This document shows, in pieces, positions 1-10,532 of a stretch of 64,000 bases of DNA; the stretch's first letter is position 1, and every line of letters begins with the position of its first letter. Under the pieces are notes generated by a model that did not search any database, was not told the origin of the DNA, and saw nothing but the letters and a program-made list of their open reading frames with translations. Origin of the DNA: Helicoverpa zea (taxonomy: Eukaryota; Arthropoda; Insecta; Lepidoptera; Noctuidae); assembly GCF_022581195.2 (NCBI RefSeq), contig NC_061467.1, positions 1,922,001 to 1,986,000 of the forward strand, in the 5' to 3' direction. Both the position numbers and the translations under genes were made by a program.

Positions 1-1740
1 GTCTATCTGTCCCGCTTTGGGGTAAAAAGACTGAATCGATCTATAGCCTGACATCAGGATGTCTTTGTATCCGGGTGCAGGAAATACTTCCTTCTAATGC
101 GAGCGGAATCGCGTACAAAAGCTATTGAAAAATATTTTCAACCTGTAATGATACAAAATCCACGCAAAAGATGTCGTCATTCGTACGATTCATTTGTTTT
201 TATACATCCATAGGTGTAGGAAGCATCATTACCAAAAATAGAGGTCTATTCATGACCTTGAAACCAAAGGGTCCATTTGATACATTCGAAATCGCAATCT
301 TAACAACTGACGTCACCTATTCGAATCTAAAAAATACAAGTCGGGACATAAAAATTCGCACACATGCATATTATAATGTTCTTCGTAAATGCACACAGCG
401 ATGCGTCTGCGCCGATCTAAAACACTCGTCCGGCGAGCCCGATAATGGCGGTCGGGGTTAACGAACTGACGGTTACATATTTAGAAAAAAATATTTGGCA
501 AATGTTCAGTGCAGCGAGGATTACACTGCTCGCCGGGAAAATGGGACGCGCTTTTTTGGGGGCATTTAGATAAGTATCTTGATAACTGAGGGATTGTTAG
601 TTATTATTTTTGGTTAGTTCACTATATGTAGAATATTTAATGTGTAATTAGTAGCATATTATTACTAACCGAATTTTGCTTTCAAACGACTTTCTTTCTT
701 TCCACTTTCTTTCTTTTAAGCCAGATTATTTGAAATATTCGAATGTTTTTAAAAAATGATTAAATTGATCAAATAGTTTAACGAATTTATAGCTGTCACG
801 CTGTGTATGTAATAGGCACAATGAGAGCTGGTGCGTGCATGCGGGCTAGGAATGAGCACCACTCTAGTCTAACTGCTATCAACACAATCTAGATTATTTA
901 ATTTGTTCATAGTGGTAGGGGTTGGTTGGTTGTTTTCTGACATTTAAAAAGCTGATGTATTAAATGTAATTGTTAATAAAAGGGCTAGTTTTAATAGATG
1001 TACTTGTAACCAAAACAATTTCTTAGTACAAAGAAAATCTATATTTTTTGGGTAAAGCTTCTCCTTCCTAGATTGTTGAAATAGAGATGAAGAGGGTTGC
1101 ACCTAAATATACTTTACTGTTGGTACAGATATAGGACACTAACTTTCGAGGTTAGGAACGATAGTAGGTGGACTTACCCCTTATCCATCTCCACCACTCG
1201 TTAATACCTAAAAATCGTTTCTAACAGTAGTTTAGTGTTTTTCGTTAAAAGAAATATCGCAAACATTATTCACGTTGTATAGAGGTAAATAAAGTGTCCC
1301 AATAATTTCGGCCGCCACTGTATGAACTGGTTCGCCAGTAGAGATGGGTTCACACAACATACCTATGTGTTTATCTACTGCAGTTTAATGAACTAACACA
1401 ATTTTATATTTATGCGCTTATATACATATACGTATGTGCATATAATGTCTTATGTACAGGGATATAGCGAGAGGCCGCGGAAGGAGAATTTCTGTCCGCA
1501 ACCATTTTTAGATACCTATAGACTTTTCGTATATTTTTCTTTGTTGTTTTCAAGATTTTCTGTTTCCTATCAATGGAATTAGAACTTTATGGTGACTAGA
1601 TAAAGTTGTTTATTAGGTTTTCTGTGAAGGTGTTTTGGTTCTGATGATTTTTCCGTCATGGAAAGCTGCAAAATGACCTTGTTATTGTTTATCTATGTAG
1701 TTTTGTTTTGATTTTGGAGCTCGTGGATAAGCCGAATGGA
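1..1740. other. non-coding DNA, CpG-richer patch near 390-560
   Basis: I see no gene or recognisable repeat here. The stretch around 390-560 is richer in CG than its surroundings and contains the 12-mer ATGCGTCTGCGC at 401-412, which recurs twice more in the window. The rest is AT-rich. A 96-codon open frame at 171-461 has no recognisable domain, and I treat it as chance. Confidence 0.6.
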
Positions 1741-1975
1741 TCAATTGATTGTAAGGTTAAGCAACGACTGGCATGGTCGGTCGGGGGATGGGTGGCCATC
1801 TTGCCAAGAAAAGTTCTTCCATGTTTTGGAAGGCACGTTTAATTGTCGGATTCCCAGCTGCAATTTGCACCTCTTTGGCATACATTAAAGATAGTCAGAA
1901 GGGTATCGTGTTTCCTTGGAGGATTCGGATAGGCAGGCGCTCCATATAAAACCCTGGTACCCAGCTGAAAAAAAC
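1741..1975 (+). mobile_element. SINE-A fragment (diverged)
   Basis: The order of short blocks matches the body of the SINE-A family seen complete at 19,624-20,013: a GGCACGTT block, the AGTCAGAAG block, GATAGGCAG and finally CTGGTACCCAGCTG. Each block is diverged and some spacing is lost, so this is an old fragment on the plus strand. No target-site duplication is visible. Confidence 0.55.
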
Positions 1976-4264
1976 ACACATGTAAGAAGAAAGCTAATTT
2001 TACAGGAAACAAAAAAGTTCATCGACCCCATATTTCTACGTTTTCATTGGTAGCTGTTGGTTTATTTTTCTTTATTATATTGTGTTCTAAGAATAGGTGA
2101 ATCATGGCTGTGGGTGAATGCTCGCGATGTGTGGATATCAGGATATAGCCGGGAGGCCTAACTGGGAGGTGCATCAACGTATCAACATAGATTGAGATTT
2201 TTTGTCGTGGGTGCATCATTAGTGCATTTTAAAAAAGGGAGAGTTTTTCGTCGGAATCTCTTTTTAACCGATTTATAAAAAAGGTGGAGGTTCTCAATTC
2301 GGATTCCCTTATATGCTTATGTTTGATGATGATGATGCTTGGTGATGTATCAATGTGGAATGATATCAATGATTGTGTAGATTGTCTTAGCAGGCATTAT
2401 TTTATACATTTTTTTAAACAGCTTACTGTTCGTCTTTACCTACTTATGCATCAATTAATTTCTGACTGGATTTCCGACTGGCGGTTTCTGATTGGGATGA
2501 GATGAAATGAGTGACTTAATATATATTAGATTAGAAAAGCGCATTTTGAGCATTTGAAACTGTTAGAAAACTTTTTAACTGACTAATACCATTTTAAGGA
2601 ATTTGTAGTTTAAAATACTGGAACAGTTTTCATGTTAATTTTCAAACAAGACAAGGCCTACGTTTCTATCCGGACCTACCTTTAAGAATAAATAATGAAA
2701 TGAACTGAAAGCACAGGACTCTATTAAAGGTCAAAAACATTTCATCGTTTAATAGTTCAAAGAAAATATTTCTTAAAGGTCTGTAAATTATTTTGGATCC
2801 ATTTATTTTTTCTGGCATTCTTACCTTTTGGATATCGGACAGTAATAAATTATTGATAATACAATTGTTACTAGGAAGAAAAAGGAGCTTTCTTTCCTAT
2901 GACTATTTTGTTATTATTTTTGTGTGTCTTGTTTATCATTATGTAGGAAAACCCTGTAACCTGAAGCTAATAGTTTGCTGTAAATTGAGCACAAATCCTG
3001 ACCCTATGTTGCCATTGAAAGCGGACTAGAGTCGAAAGCCGCAGGTAATTACATACCACACTTCTCTACGTTTAGTTAAAACAAACGTATAAAGAACCAG
3101 ATCTCTAACAAGAGATTACCTATTTTTTCTTCTTTCAAAAGTAACAAAATAACAGTGTAGAGGTATGTTGTAGTCATTAAAAAAATGGAAGGATAGGGAT
3201 AGAATATGCTCCTTCGAGTAGCAGCTCTTTTACACAGGGGTATTTTACGTCCTTTCGATACGCTTGGAAAAACTGAGCGGAAAATGCGATAGTATGAAAG
3301 CGCTCTTGAATCCTTTCTACTGCGAGAGCGTGTCTTTTTATTGCGGATAGTATTATTTAGGTTCAAACCTAGAAAAACAATATCCGCGATATTGTTACAG
3401 AAATTACGTCTTTAAAAATGAGTTCACTCTCTAGAAGATCATATGTTAATCCCTCAACAATACAGTATAATAACAAAAACATCTTTATTCTCTAACTTGG
3501 AATAGAATTGCAAAACAGTGATATTGTGTTCGCAAAACGAGCGGCGCCGGGGGGCAATGCACTGTGCCTTAGGTTCAAGGAGACGGCCTTATGTTAATTT
3601 GTGCTTAGTTGTTATCATATACATATGAATTGATACGACTATGGTTTGTTGAATTTTAAGTTTAGGTGTGGCAAATAATGTAATAAATACCTTCCTTTGG
3701 CATCGGTTTAAAAATGAAAATGTATTTCAATGTGAGATAGCTTCTTGATGAAGCTTGAGGCGCCGTTTATCCGGGTGCGTGGAGGTGCCCTTACGAGACA
3801 CTGTAGAAACCTCTACGGTGTCTCTCTATGAAAGTACTCTTTACTTTTGTAATATGTGCTCTACGCATCATCAATTACAATCTATAAAAGACAAAAGCAA
3901 GGATATTTTGGTACATTTCAAGGGCTCATTACTAGCTCACGCAGCCCATAGCCTTGACACCATCCAACTGCGCAGTAACACATGTTCTACGTCACTCCGA
4001 AACTACCTGATTTACAAATCGGACCAAAATAAACAGCCCACCATTAAAGCTAAAATAAATACAAGCAATAACCCAGCGTTTGCAACTAATATGAGCAAAT
4101 TTAGTGCGTCGGGGCTGTGTGTGCGTATGCGCAGAAGGTCAAATGCGTCTATAAGTGGTTTGTTGACTGCATTCCGGGTGTTAAATGGAGTGATTGCATG
4201 CTGCTGAAATGACAAAGTAAACGGTTTGTAGGGTTTAGATTGATCAGTTTTTTTTATTATTTAG
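1976..4264. other. non-coding DNA with minor repeat traces
   Basis: There is no supportable gene. Around 2,250-2,310 a short stretch (AGGTTCTCAATTCGG) matches the start of the REP-D repeat at 9,355. A 150-codon open frame spans 3,755-4,207, but it begins with TTG, has no recognisable domain and lies in ordinary AT-rich DNA. A 13-bp-stem hairpin lies at 3,795-3,824 and a GC-rich 16-mer shared with 48,142 lies at 3,538. Confidence 0.55.
3795..3824. repeat. short inverted repeat, 13-bp stem
   Basis: The arms at 3,795-3,807 and 3,812-3,824 are complementary except for one position, which would be a G-U wobble in RNA. They are separated by the 4-nt loop AACC. No flanking homology suggests a transposon. 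Confidence 0.7.
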
Positions 4265-4450
4265 TGTTTTCCCGCTGCAGGGAACAGGCGTCTTCTCATA
4301 CAAAGAAGAAATGGTAAATTGCCTATTCCTCTTCTCATACAGAGAAGGAATAGTTAATTGCCATACGGCTTTACAAAAGGGTTAAATTATTTTGTAGTTT
4401 TGTGACCTGCTGGAATCGAACCCCCTTTTACTTAAAAGACAAGTCCTGTA
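4265..4450 (-). mobile_element. SINE-B fragment with tRNA-like head remnant
   Basis: The left part contains the SINE-B 3' block (CGCTGCAGGGAACAGG, then CTTCTCATACAGAGAAG), with the CTTCTCATAC...GAAG segment duplicated. The right part holds GGAATCGAACCCCC, the complement of a Pol III B box. Orientation is therefore minus. The same blocks occur in the same order at 36,946-37,172. The copy is diverged and shows no clear target duplication. Confidence 0.55.
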
Positions 4451-5599
4451 ATCACTTGTAAAAAGTTTCAGCAACTTTTTCTTGGAAATAGCTCTAAGAT
4501 AGGCGTGGGAATGATGTTACAGAGATTAAAACATTTTAAGGTTCGACGATTCTGTGAAAAGATATTGAAAATAAACAATGTAATTTTGGATATTTCTTTA
4601 TTAAAAATACGTATTGCCAATAAGTAGTTACAATAAAAGCCTATTTTGTTTTCAAAGATAGAATGGGCTGGAGATGTATTAACTTTGATATGGTTACATG
4701 ACAAGCCAGCCAGCAAGTTTGGTGTCAGATTTGACTATTAATGGGACACTGCATTTTTACACACTTAAAACGGCCCATGTCTACTTGCTTTCTCTATTTA
4801 TGATAACTACAATTTCACTATGACTTCTATATAACATCTTCAAGTTCCGAAGTCCATCTCAAGTTCTGCACTGACTGGTCCTTCGCCACCTTCTCTGCAC
4901 ACGACCCTGGCAGTCCAAGGCGAGAGTTCGACAGCACTGCCAAGGTTGCCACAATACCTACAGCTGTACCTACTTGATGTCTGCTTAAGCGCTGTTTTGG
5001 TCTAGTGCCTGCGACTTTTTTGTCGCAATCGCGTTTTTTGTTGGTTGTAGATTTTGGTAGGTTGAAGATAAATATTAGGTTTGAAGATGAGTTTGTTTAA
5101 TTGGTTATCTTAGGAATTGTAAGTCTTATGTGAAAAGTTATTTCTATCGAGGAAGGATACTTTTTACGAGGGAGCGTGAACAGTTTTCGTGGTGGGTGAA
5201 AAGCGTGTCGATGTTAAAGTATGTTCTTTGTAAGACGTTAAGTTATATATAATAGATAGCAATGCTCATATCTACTATATATTCTTTTTATTAAGGAAGG
5301 AGTATTTGAATCTTGTGACGCGTGTCTTAAGTTTTCCTTGATCCTTGATGTTAGAAAAGTATCTCTTTTTCAGCTTCTGAATAATAATTTTTTTTTAAAG
5401 AAACTGAGCCTACTAGAGAAAGCGTAAACATTGTAGACCACTTTTATTAATAAAAAGAAACTTGTAATAATTACCAATAAACACGCTTTCTTTGTTCTTT
5501 CCATTTTAATTTTATAGATTACCTGACCTTTGTAAAAAGGTATTTATTTTACAAATTAATAGGCCGTAATCTTTATACACGCACAAAATATCTTAAGAA
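4451..5599. other. non-coding DNA; one higher-complexity patch
   Basis: No gene is visible. The stretch 4,850-5,050 is less AT-rich than its flanks and includes the dyad GCGACTTTTTTGTCGC at 5,011-5,026. The remainder is AT-rich and featureless. Confidence 0.55.
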
Positions 5600-5765
5600 T
5601 TTTATAAGCGAACTAGCTGGTTTCCCTCGGTTTTACCCGCGTTCCGGGAGACTTTTTCCCGTACCGTAAAATATAGCAAGTCACTCGGGGATATTGAGGA
5701 TAGTGTAACTTCCCAAAGGTGAAACTTTAGTAGTTTCAGAGCCTTATTAGTTTAAGTGAAAAACC
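5600..5765 (+). mobile_element. REP-C copy (short lepidopteran dispersed repeat)
   Basis: Contains the family signature in order: ACTAGCTGG, GGTTTTACCCGCGTTCC, AAAATATAGC, and a GTAGTTTCAGAGCC block. The same order is seen in the better-preserved copy at 6,772-6,968. I recognise this type of repeat as very common in moth and butterfly DNA but cannot name its autonomous partner from the sequence. Confidence 0.6.
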
Positions 5766-5790
5766 AACAAAAATCAAATATTTCCTTTTT

Positions 5791-6070
5791 AGGGTTCCGT
5801 ACCCAAAGGGTAAAACGGGACGCTATTGTTGTCGCTCCTCTGTCCGTTCGTCCGTCCGTCTGTCACCAGGCAGTATCTCATGAACCATGATAGTTAGAGT
5901 TGAAATTTTCATAGAAGATGTTGCTGCTATAACAAAAAATCCTGAAAACTAGAATAAAATTGACATTTTGGGGGACTCCCATACAACAAACGTAATTTTT
6001 TTGTCCGTTTTATAAATAATGGTACGGAACCCTTCGTGCGCGGGTCCGACTCGCACTTGGCCGGTTTTTA
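5791..6070. mobile_element. REP-E, dispersed repeat with internal inverted repeat
   Basis: GGGTTCCGTACC at 5,792-5,803 is matched by its exact reverse complement GGTACGGAACCC at 6,021-6,032. The right side ends in a CGACTCGCACTTGGCCGG block and a short T run. Between them is a (GTCC)-like run, TCCGTTCGTCCGTCCGTC. I recognise this as a widespread lepidopteran repeat. Its transposition class is not evident here. Confidence 0.7.
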
Positions 6071-6208
6071 TATTATGTCAGTATAAGTAGTAGTACCTAT
6101 AGAAAAAAAAAACTACAATAACTTTTATCGCATACTCCCCGCCTAAAATTCAACCACACACGCACACTACTAAACATACACACACTATTACACTATAAAC
6201 AATGACAT

Positions 6209-6330
6209 CTGACTATCGCGTCTATTGTCGTGACTCAGTCCTGACCTGCCACAATGTCCGTCGCCTAGACCTTGCCTGTTAGAATTCATTCACACTAAAT
6301 ATATATTCTAACATTGCCGATGCCGTGAAT
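6209..6330 (+). repeat. direct duplication, left unit
   Basis: This unit begins CTATCGCGTCTATTGTCG and contains CGTCGCCTAGACCTTGCC. It recurs with modest divergence at 6,565-6,690, with an offset of about 355 bp. The sequence between the units includes a REP-C-like piece. Confidence 0.7.
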
Positions 6331-6394
6331 CTATCATTGTATGTGGTTTTAGAATTGTTTCTTGCTTTTTCTATACTGATATATGAAAACGAAA

Positions 6395-6545
6395 TTATTG
6401 TTTGTATGTTTGTTTGTTTGAAGCGAATAGCCTCCGGAACTATCGAACCAATTTGAATGATTCTTTCCTTTTTAGGAAACTACACTCTCTGCGCTGAACA
6501 TGGGGCTATGTTTTATCCGAGTACGGAAGGAAATTTTTCCGGGAT
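6395..6545 (+). mobile_element. REP-C-like fragment
   Basis: A TTTGTTTGTTTG run is followed by a CCGGAACTATCGAACCAATTT block and GGGCTATGTTTTATCC. This fits the pattern of a repeat with a degenerate 'pi-like' block followed by 'TTTTATCC'. It is diverged and lies between the two units of the 6.2/6.57 kb duplication. Confidence 0.45.
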
Positions 6546-6564
6546 GGGGGTGATTAGTCAAAAA

Positions 6565-6690
6565 TCACTATCGCGTCTATTGTCGTGACTCAGTTCTGAC
6601 CTGCCGCAATATGTCCGTCGCCTAGACCTTGCCTGTTAAAATTCATTCACACTACTGTAAATATATTCTAAACTGTCATGGCCGACGATT
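6565..6690 (+). repeat. direct duplication, right unit
   Basis: This is the second unit of the duplication that starts at 6,209. It shares CTATCGCGTCTATTGTCG and CGTCGCCTAGACCTTGCC, with small differences. A fainter relative (ATGAGTCAGTC...CCTACCGCAACGTCC) is visible at 9,118-9,180. Confidence 0.7.
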
Positions 6691-6771
6691 TATCGAAGTG
6701 AATATATCAATTATTTATAGATGTTCCAAAGCTAGGTTTGTTTTTACAGTTCTGCTTTTCATATTTATACA

Positions 6772-6968
6772 TTATAGCCGTTTTCCCGCTGTTTCACCCG
6801 CGTCCCGTGGGAGCTACTGCCTGCACCGGGATAAAATATAGCCTATGTTACTTGCAGTTAATATAGCTTTCGAGAGGCGAAATAATATTTAAAATCGATT
6901 CAGTAGTTTTTGAGTTTATCCATTACAACCAAACAAACAAAGTTTTCCTCTTTATAATATTAGTATAG
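6772..6968 (+). mobile_element. REP-C copy, well preserved
   Basis: The copy runs from TATAGCCGTTTTCCCGC, through CACCCGCGTCCCGTGGGAGC and GATAAAATATAGCC, then AGTAGTTTTTGAGTTTATCC, ending with ACCAAACAAACAAAG and TATAATATTAGTATAGA. This is the reference copy for the family in this window. Confidence 0.7.
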
Positions 6969-7076
6969 ACTAGCTTCTTCCCGCGGTTTCACCCACGTCC
7001 AAAAATTAGGTACTGCTTCCCGTAGTCGGATGGTGACAAAATCTATCGTATGTCCTTCTCCCGGGTCTAGCTCATT
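6969..7076 (+). mobile_element. REP-C partial copy, directly adjacent
   Basis: Directly after the previous copy the 5' signature restarts (CTAGCTTCTTCCCGCGG, TTTCACCCACGTCC), then decays before reaching the 3' signature. The two form a head-to-tail pair. Confidence 0.5.
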
Positions 7077-7514
7077 CGTGAATTATAAGCAGTTTAAGTA
7101 ACACGACTTTTTTATATATATAGATTTGCAATCCTTTTTTAATAGTGGGGTTTAAAAGTAAATCCTATTATGGCTTCATACATACTTCAACTATTTAACT
7201 GTAAAGGAAAAAAGCTGAAAGCGTATATAATTTAATGTTAGTATTTTAATTTGTTCCATTTTATATAACGACTTTTACTTATAAACAATTTGTTCCATTT
7301 AGAGCTGTACAAAATAACCCACCCAAAACAAAAATGTGAAAGGTTGCCAAGTTCGATAATATGGGAATGCATCGCCTATAAAAGAAGTAAGATCTGAATA
7401 AGTACCAAGTTCCATACACATACCTCAGTTAAAAATAGTTACTTTTTAATGATGTTACTTGGCAAGTTTTCACACACCTTGTTATAAACCTACTAAACGC
7501 AATGAATCAAGTAT
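7077..7514. other. AT-rich non-coding DNA
   Basis: I see nothing beyond AT-rich sequence up to the 3' end of the LINE. Confidence 0.6.
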
Positions 7515-7669
7515 ATATTTATATTTATTTATTTATAATACTTTTTGCACAAATAGTACAATGGCGGACTTAACGCCTTAGGCGTTTTCTCCCAGTCTAC
7601 CTTTGGGTGGTGGGGAAATAGCAGTGGTAGGTGCAGTTATTAGATATTATCTACATGCAAAGAAAAGAA

Positions 7670-7692
7670 ATATATATATATATATATATATA
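7670..7692. repeat. (TA)n microsatellite
   Basis: About 11 TA units lie inside the 3' UTR of the LINE, close to an imperfect ACAT run at 7,722-7,737. Confidence 0.9.
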
Positions 7693-7796
7693 GAATATAT
7701 GGACAATAATAAATAAAATATATACATACATACATATTAAATATATACATTTGCCATGAGAGACAAAGGAATAAAAAAAAAATAAAAGAAAATAAG

Positions 7797-9020
7797 CTAT
7801 GGTAGCGATTCTGCCAATTTCTTGTGAATGTGGTCGCGTAATTTCTTTTTAAAGAAATATCGACTGTTAACCATCCTGATTTCCAGAGGAAGCTCATTCC
7901 AGAGAAGAATGGATTTAACGAAAAAGGAAGAATGAATGATGTCTGAACGATGAGTAGGGCAGTGCAGAAGACGATTATTTGAATCGTACTTGCGGAGATT
8001 AAAAACGAATCGAATGCAATTGTTGAGAAGCCGGTCGAGTTTATTGAGCAGATCTGCATTCAGGTCATAGTAGCAAACATGACCATAGTCGATTATTGGA
8101 AAGATTAAGGTTTGCATAAGCGTCTCCTTAACCTTGAACGGCAGAAAATTTTTCAAGCGATAGAGGAACCGTAGCGTGCAAGTAACTTTCTGACTGACAG
8201 CTGCAACCTGTGATTGCCAATTCAACGTGGAGTCAAGGTGTAGGCCAAGATTTTTCACAGTGCAGCTGTACGGAATGAGGATACCATTAAAAACTAAAGG
8301 TGGTAAGCCAAGACCATCAACCCTGCTCATAGCTCTCGAGCCCCCAATAATAATAGCTTGACACTTGGTAGGGTTAACCTCCACCCCAAACCTGTCAGAC
8401 CAATTCTTCACCACTTCCAAATCTGCATTAATTTTGTCAAGCGTATCAGTTAAGTCAATGGCCTTGGTGTGTCGATAAAGCTGCAAGTCGTCGGCATAGA
8501 GATGATACGAACACTGAAGCTCGAGAGTGAGTAGATTTATAAATATCGAGAATAGAAGAGGTGAGAGTATGCCGCCTTGTGGAACACCAGCATTCAAAGT
8601 ACACCAAGTTGATGAGCCTTCATCCACCCGAACAGACTGCTGGCGATCCCGAAGATAAGATGAAAACCAGTCTAATGCTTTAGAAGAGACCATCGAGTGG
8701 GATATGATAGATAATAAGATATCATGACTGACGGTATTGAACGCATTCGAGAAGTCGACTAAAACCAGTACTGTCAGGTTAGCGTCCTCCGTAGCCCGTC
8801 TAATATCGCCAGTCACTTTAAGGAGGGCAGAGGAAGTGCTGTGGCCCGGCCTAAACCCAGATTGTAGTGGGCTCATAAGTTTATTTGTATAAACAAAACG
8901 CGCAAATTGCTTATGAGCACAAGCCTCAAGCACTTTGGACAAGAAGGGAAGAATAGAGATTGGACGGAAATGATTGGGGAGAGTGGGGCTGGAAATTTTG
9001 GGAAGAGGGCGTACGTAAGC
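7797..9020 (-). CDS. partial reverse transcriptase of a LINE (5' truncated)
   Basis: The encoded protein would copy element RNA into DNA by target-primed reverse transcription. The frame is open from the truncation point near 9,020 (codon GCT; the next codon upstream is TAA) to the stop at 7,797. That gives about 407 codons without an internal stop. Counted from a non-ATG codon (TTG) at 8,942, the landmarks are: a SGFRPGHST block at residues 28-36; motif A as VDFSNAF, with the catalytic Asp near residue 63; motif B as GVPQGG near 119-124; the catalytic YADD at 149-152; and a VKNLGLHLD block near 229. The C-terminal part has the PIIDYGHVC and LDRLLNNCIRF stretches usual after the RT domain in jockey/CR1-type LINEs. 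No apurinic-type endonuclease, ORF1 or true start codon is present, so this is a dead copy. The intact frame suggests recent insertion. The RT identity is very secure; the exact clade is not. Confidence 0.88.
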   Translation of the reverse strand, partial: AYVRPLPKISSPTLPNHFRPISILPFLSKVLEACAHKQFARFVYTNKLMSPLQSGFRPGHSTSSALLKVTGDIRRATEDANLTVLVLVDFSNAFNTVSHDILLSIISHSMVSSKALDWFSSYLRDRQQSVRVDEGSSTWCTLNAGVPQGGILSPLLFSIFINLLTLELQCSYHLYADDLQLYRHTKAIDLTDTLDKINADLEVVKNWSDRFGVEVNPTKCQAIIIGGSRAMSRVDGLGLPPLVFNGILIPYSCTVKNLGLHLDSTLNWQSQVAAVSQKVTCTLRFLYRLKNFLPFKVKETLMQTLIFPIIDYGHVCYYDLNADLLNKLDRLLNNCIRFVFNLRKYDSNNRLLHCPTHRSDIIHSSFFVKSILLWNELPLEIRMVNSRYFFKKKLRDHIHKKLAESLP

Positions 9021-9354
9021 TTAAATTTAAAGATAATTTTCTATTAAAACTTGCCAAGCGAAACAATACAAATAGCTGATAAATTGCACTAGAAACATTA
9101 CACTTGCCGTCACAATTAATGAGTCAGTCTAACGCCGACCTACCGCAACGTCCGGCCTTCGACCTAATCGCATCACCTAGGTTGTTGACATTCAACTACT
9201 AAGTGCTGTGTTATGACTGGCTAGATAATGTGTCGGTTATTTTGGCCGCTAGTGTATCAGTTATTTTTGTTTATATGTTATCTGAAATTCTAGGTGATTT
9301 GGTAACCTCAGTTCTTCTTAACAGCTTCGAGAAAAGTCGCTTTTTCTTTTCTTT
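9021..9354. other. non-coding DNA
   Basis: No gene is visible. The segment 9,118-9,180 faintly resembles the duplicated unit at 6,209 and 6,565. Confidence 0.5.
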
Positions 9355-10030
9355 TCAACCGACTTCAAAAAAAGGAGGAGGTTCTCAATTCGGCTGTATT
9401 TTTTTTTTGTATGTTTGTTACTCGATTTCTCAAAGACGCCTGGACCGATTTCAAAAATTATTTTTTTATTTGAAAGGGTATGCTTGTCATTTGGTCCCAT
9501 CGTCATCAGATCAGGATCTGATGGTGAAAACCCTGAGAAATCGAGGGCATCTCTTGACAATTGTAGGCGAGCATGGGGTAAAAACTTGACAATGAGGTGT
9601 ACGTCTGATAACACTATGCAACAGTGAAGGTTTGCAGCTGACCTGATGATGGAGACGAGAGAAGGTCGAGGGAACTTGACAACTGAATATGTAAACTACC
9701 TCGTGTTTGGGCTTATATTATTTGTATTGACGAGACCTTTGCAACTGTGAAGGTTTGGAGCTGACCTGATGATGGAGACCGGAGAAGGTCGAGGGAACTC
9801 GACAGCTGAATATGTAAACTATATACCTCGTGTTGGGCTTATATGATTCGTATTGATGAGAACTTTCCACAAATGCGGATAGTGACAACTATGCTTGTCA
9901 CTGAAAAGCCAAAAATAAAAAACGTTTTACAAAAAATATAACCGACCGAGATTTTTATGCTTTTCAGTGTTTTTGGGAGTCGATTTTATTTTTTTGCAAA
10001 AAGTTTTTTATGTCCAGCAGATTTTGTACC
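9355..10030 (+). mobile_element. REP-D dispersed repeat containing a tandem duplication
   Basis: It starts at CAACCGACTTCAAAAAAAGG with AGGTTCTCAATTCGG just after, a start I recognise from many lepidopteran repeats. It continues through CCTGGACCGATTTC and ends around TTTTTGGGAGTCGATTTT. An internal unit of 123 bp is repeated in tandem (9,619-9,741 and 9,742-9,866). The mobility class is unknown. Short traces of the same family appear near 2,250-2,310 and 27,050-27,200. Confidence 0.6.
9619..9866. repeat. tandem duplication, 123-bp unit, two copies
   Basis: The two units share GTGAAGGTTT, GCTGACCTGATGATGGAGAC and CTGAATATGTAAACTA. They differ by a few substitutions and a small insertion. A weaker third start is visible after 9,866. 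Confidence 0.8.
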
Positions 10031-10039
10031 TATTTCTTT

Positions 10040-10112
10040 AAACTGTCAAAGCGATTTTGATCCACGTGGGAATTGAACTCAGGATTCTGAGCTCAGCAAA
10101 TACTAGACCACA
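10040..10112 (-). mobile_element. tRNA-like SINE head or tRNA pseudogene
   Basis: On the minus strand, a block like a Pol III A box (TGGTCTAGTATTTG) precedes a block like a B box (GAGTTCAATTCCC) at tRNA-like spacing. I could not form a convincing cloverleaf, so a SINE head or tRNA pseudogene is more likely than a working tRNA gene. Confidence 0.4.
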
Positions 10113-10532
10113 GGGGTCTCGGTTTCGATTCTAATTCTCTGTAAAAGATTTCCAATGTAAAATAGTTGCTCTATTTACTGAATGTTTCCTGATTATTCCA
10201 CAACATACCTATTTATTGAATCTGGGATTTTTCTTACAAAGAAATCGAAACGATTACTCGTTATAATTATAATGCTACTGACGTCAGTGTACCTATTAGT
10301 AGAAGTCATTATTTAAAAATAGTAAACCCACGTTATGCAGAAATTGGAACGGGGAAGTACTAATACCTATACCATACATCGTCTTATTTTCAATTTGAAG
10401 GGTACATGACTACATGTAGGTAGTTATTAAAAGCATACAACTTTATGGCCACATTTTCACCCGCATCCCATTAAGACTACTTCGCGCACCCGGATAGATA
10501 AAGCCTCCCTCGATACAAGCTTTCTAGCACTG
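10113..10532. other. non-coding DNA with REP-C fragment and CRE-like palindrome
   Basis: The perfect palindrome ACTGACGTCAGT lies at 10,277-10,288 and contains a CRE-type TGACGTCA. A diverged REP-C fragment (TTTTCACCCGCATCCC and onwards) lies at about 10,445-10,532. There is no gene. Confidence 0.5.

Larger units (their letters stand above)
7515..9020 (-). mobile_element. 5'-truncated non-LTR retrotransposon (LINE)
   Basis: A minus-strand element made of a reverse-transcriptase reading frame (about 9,020 down to 7,797) and a 3' UTR of about 280 bp. The UTR contains a (TA)n tract at 7,670-7,692 and a short stem AACGCC/GGCGTT at 7,572-7,586, and ends in a degenerate TAAATAAATA tail near 7,515-7,545. 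The endonuclease and ORF1 regions are missing, as expected when target-primed reverse transcription stops early. No target duplication could be assigned. Confidence 0.85.

Noticed and set aside
3755..4207. 150-codon plus-strand open frame
   Set aside because: It starts with TTG rather than ATG, has no recognisable domain and no splice or promoter context, so I did not call it a gene.
7640..8059. 139-codon frame overlapping the LINE
   Set aside because: It is in a different frame of the LINE coding strand and its translation is low complexity, so it is a shadow of the RT gene.
10040..10112. functional tRNA gene on the minus strand
   Set aside because: A- and B-like boxes exist but I could not form acceptor and T stems.
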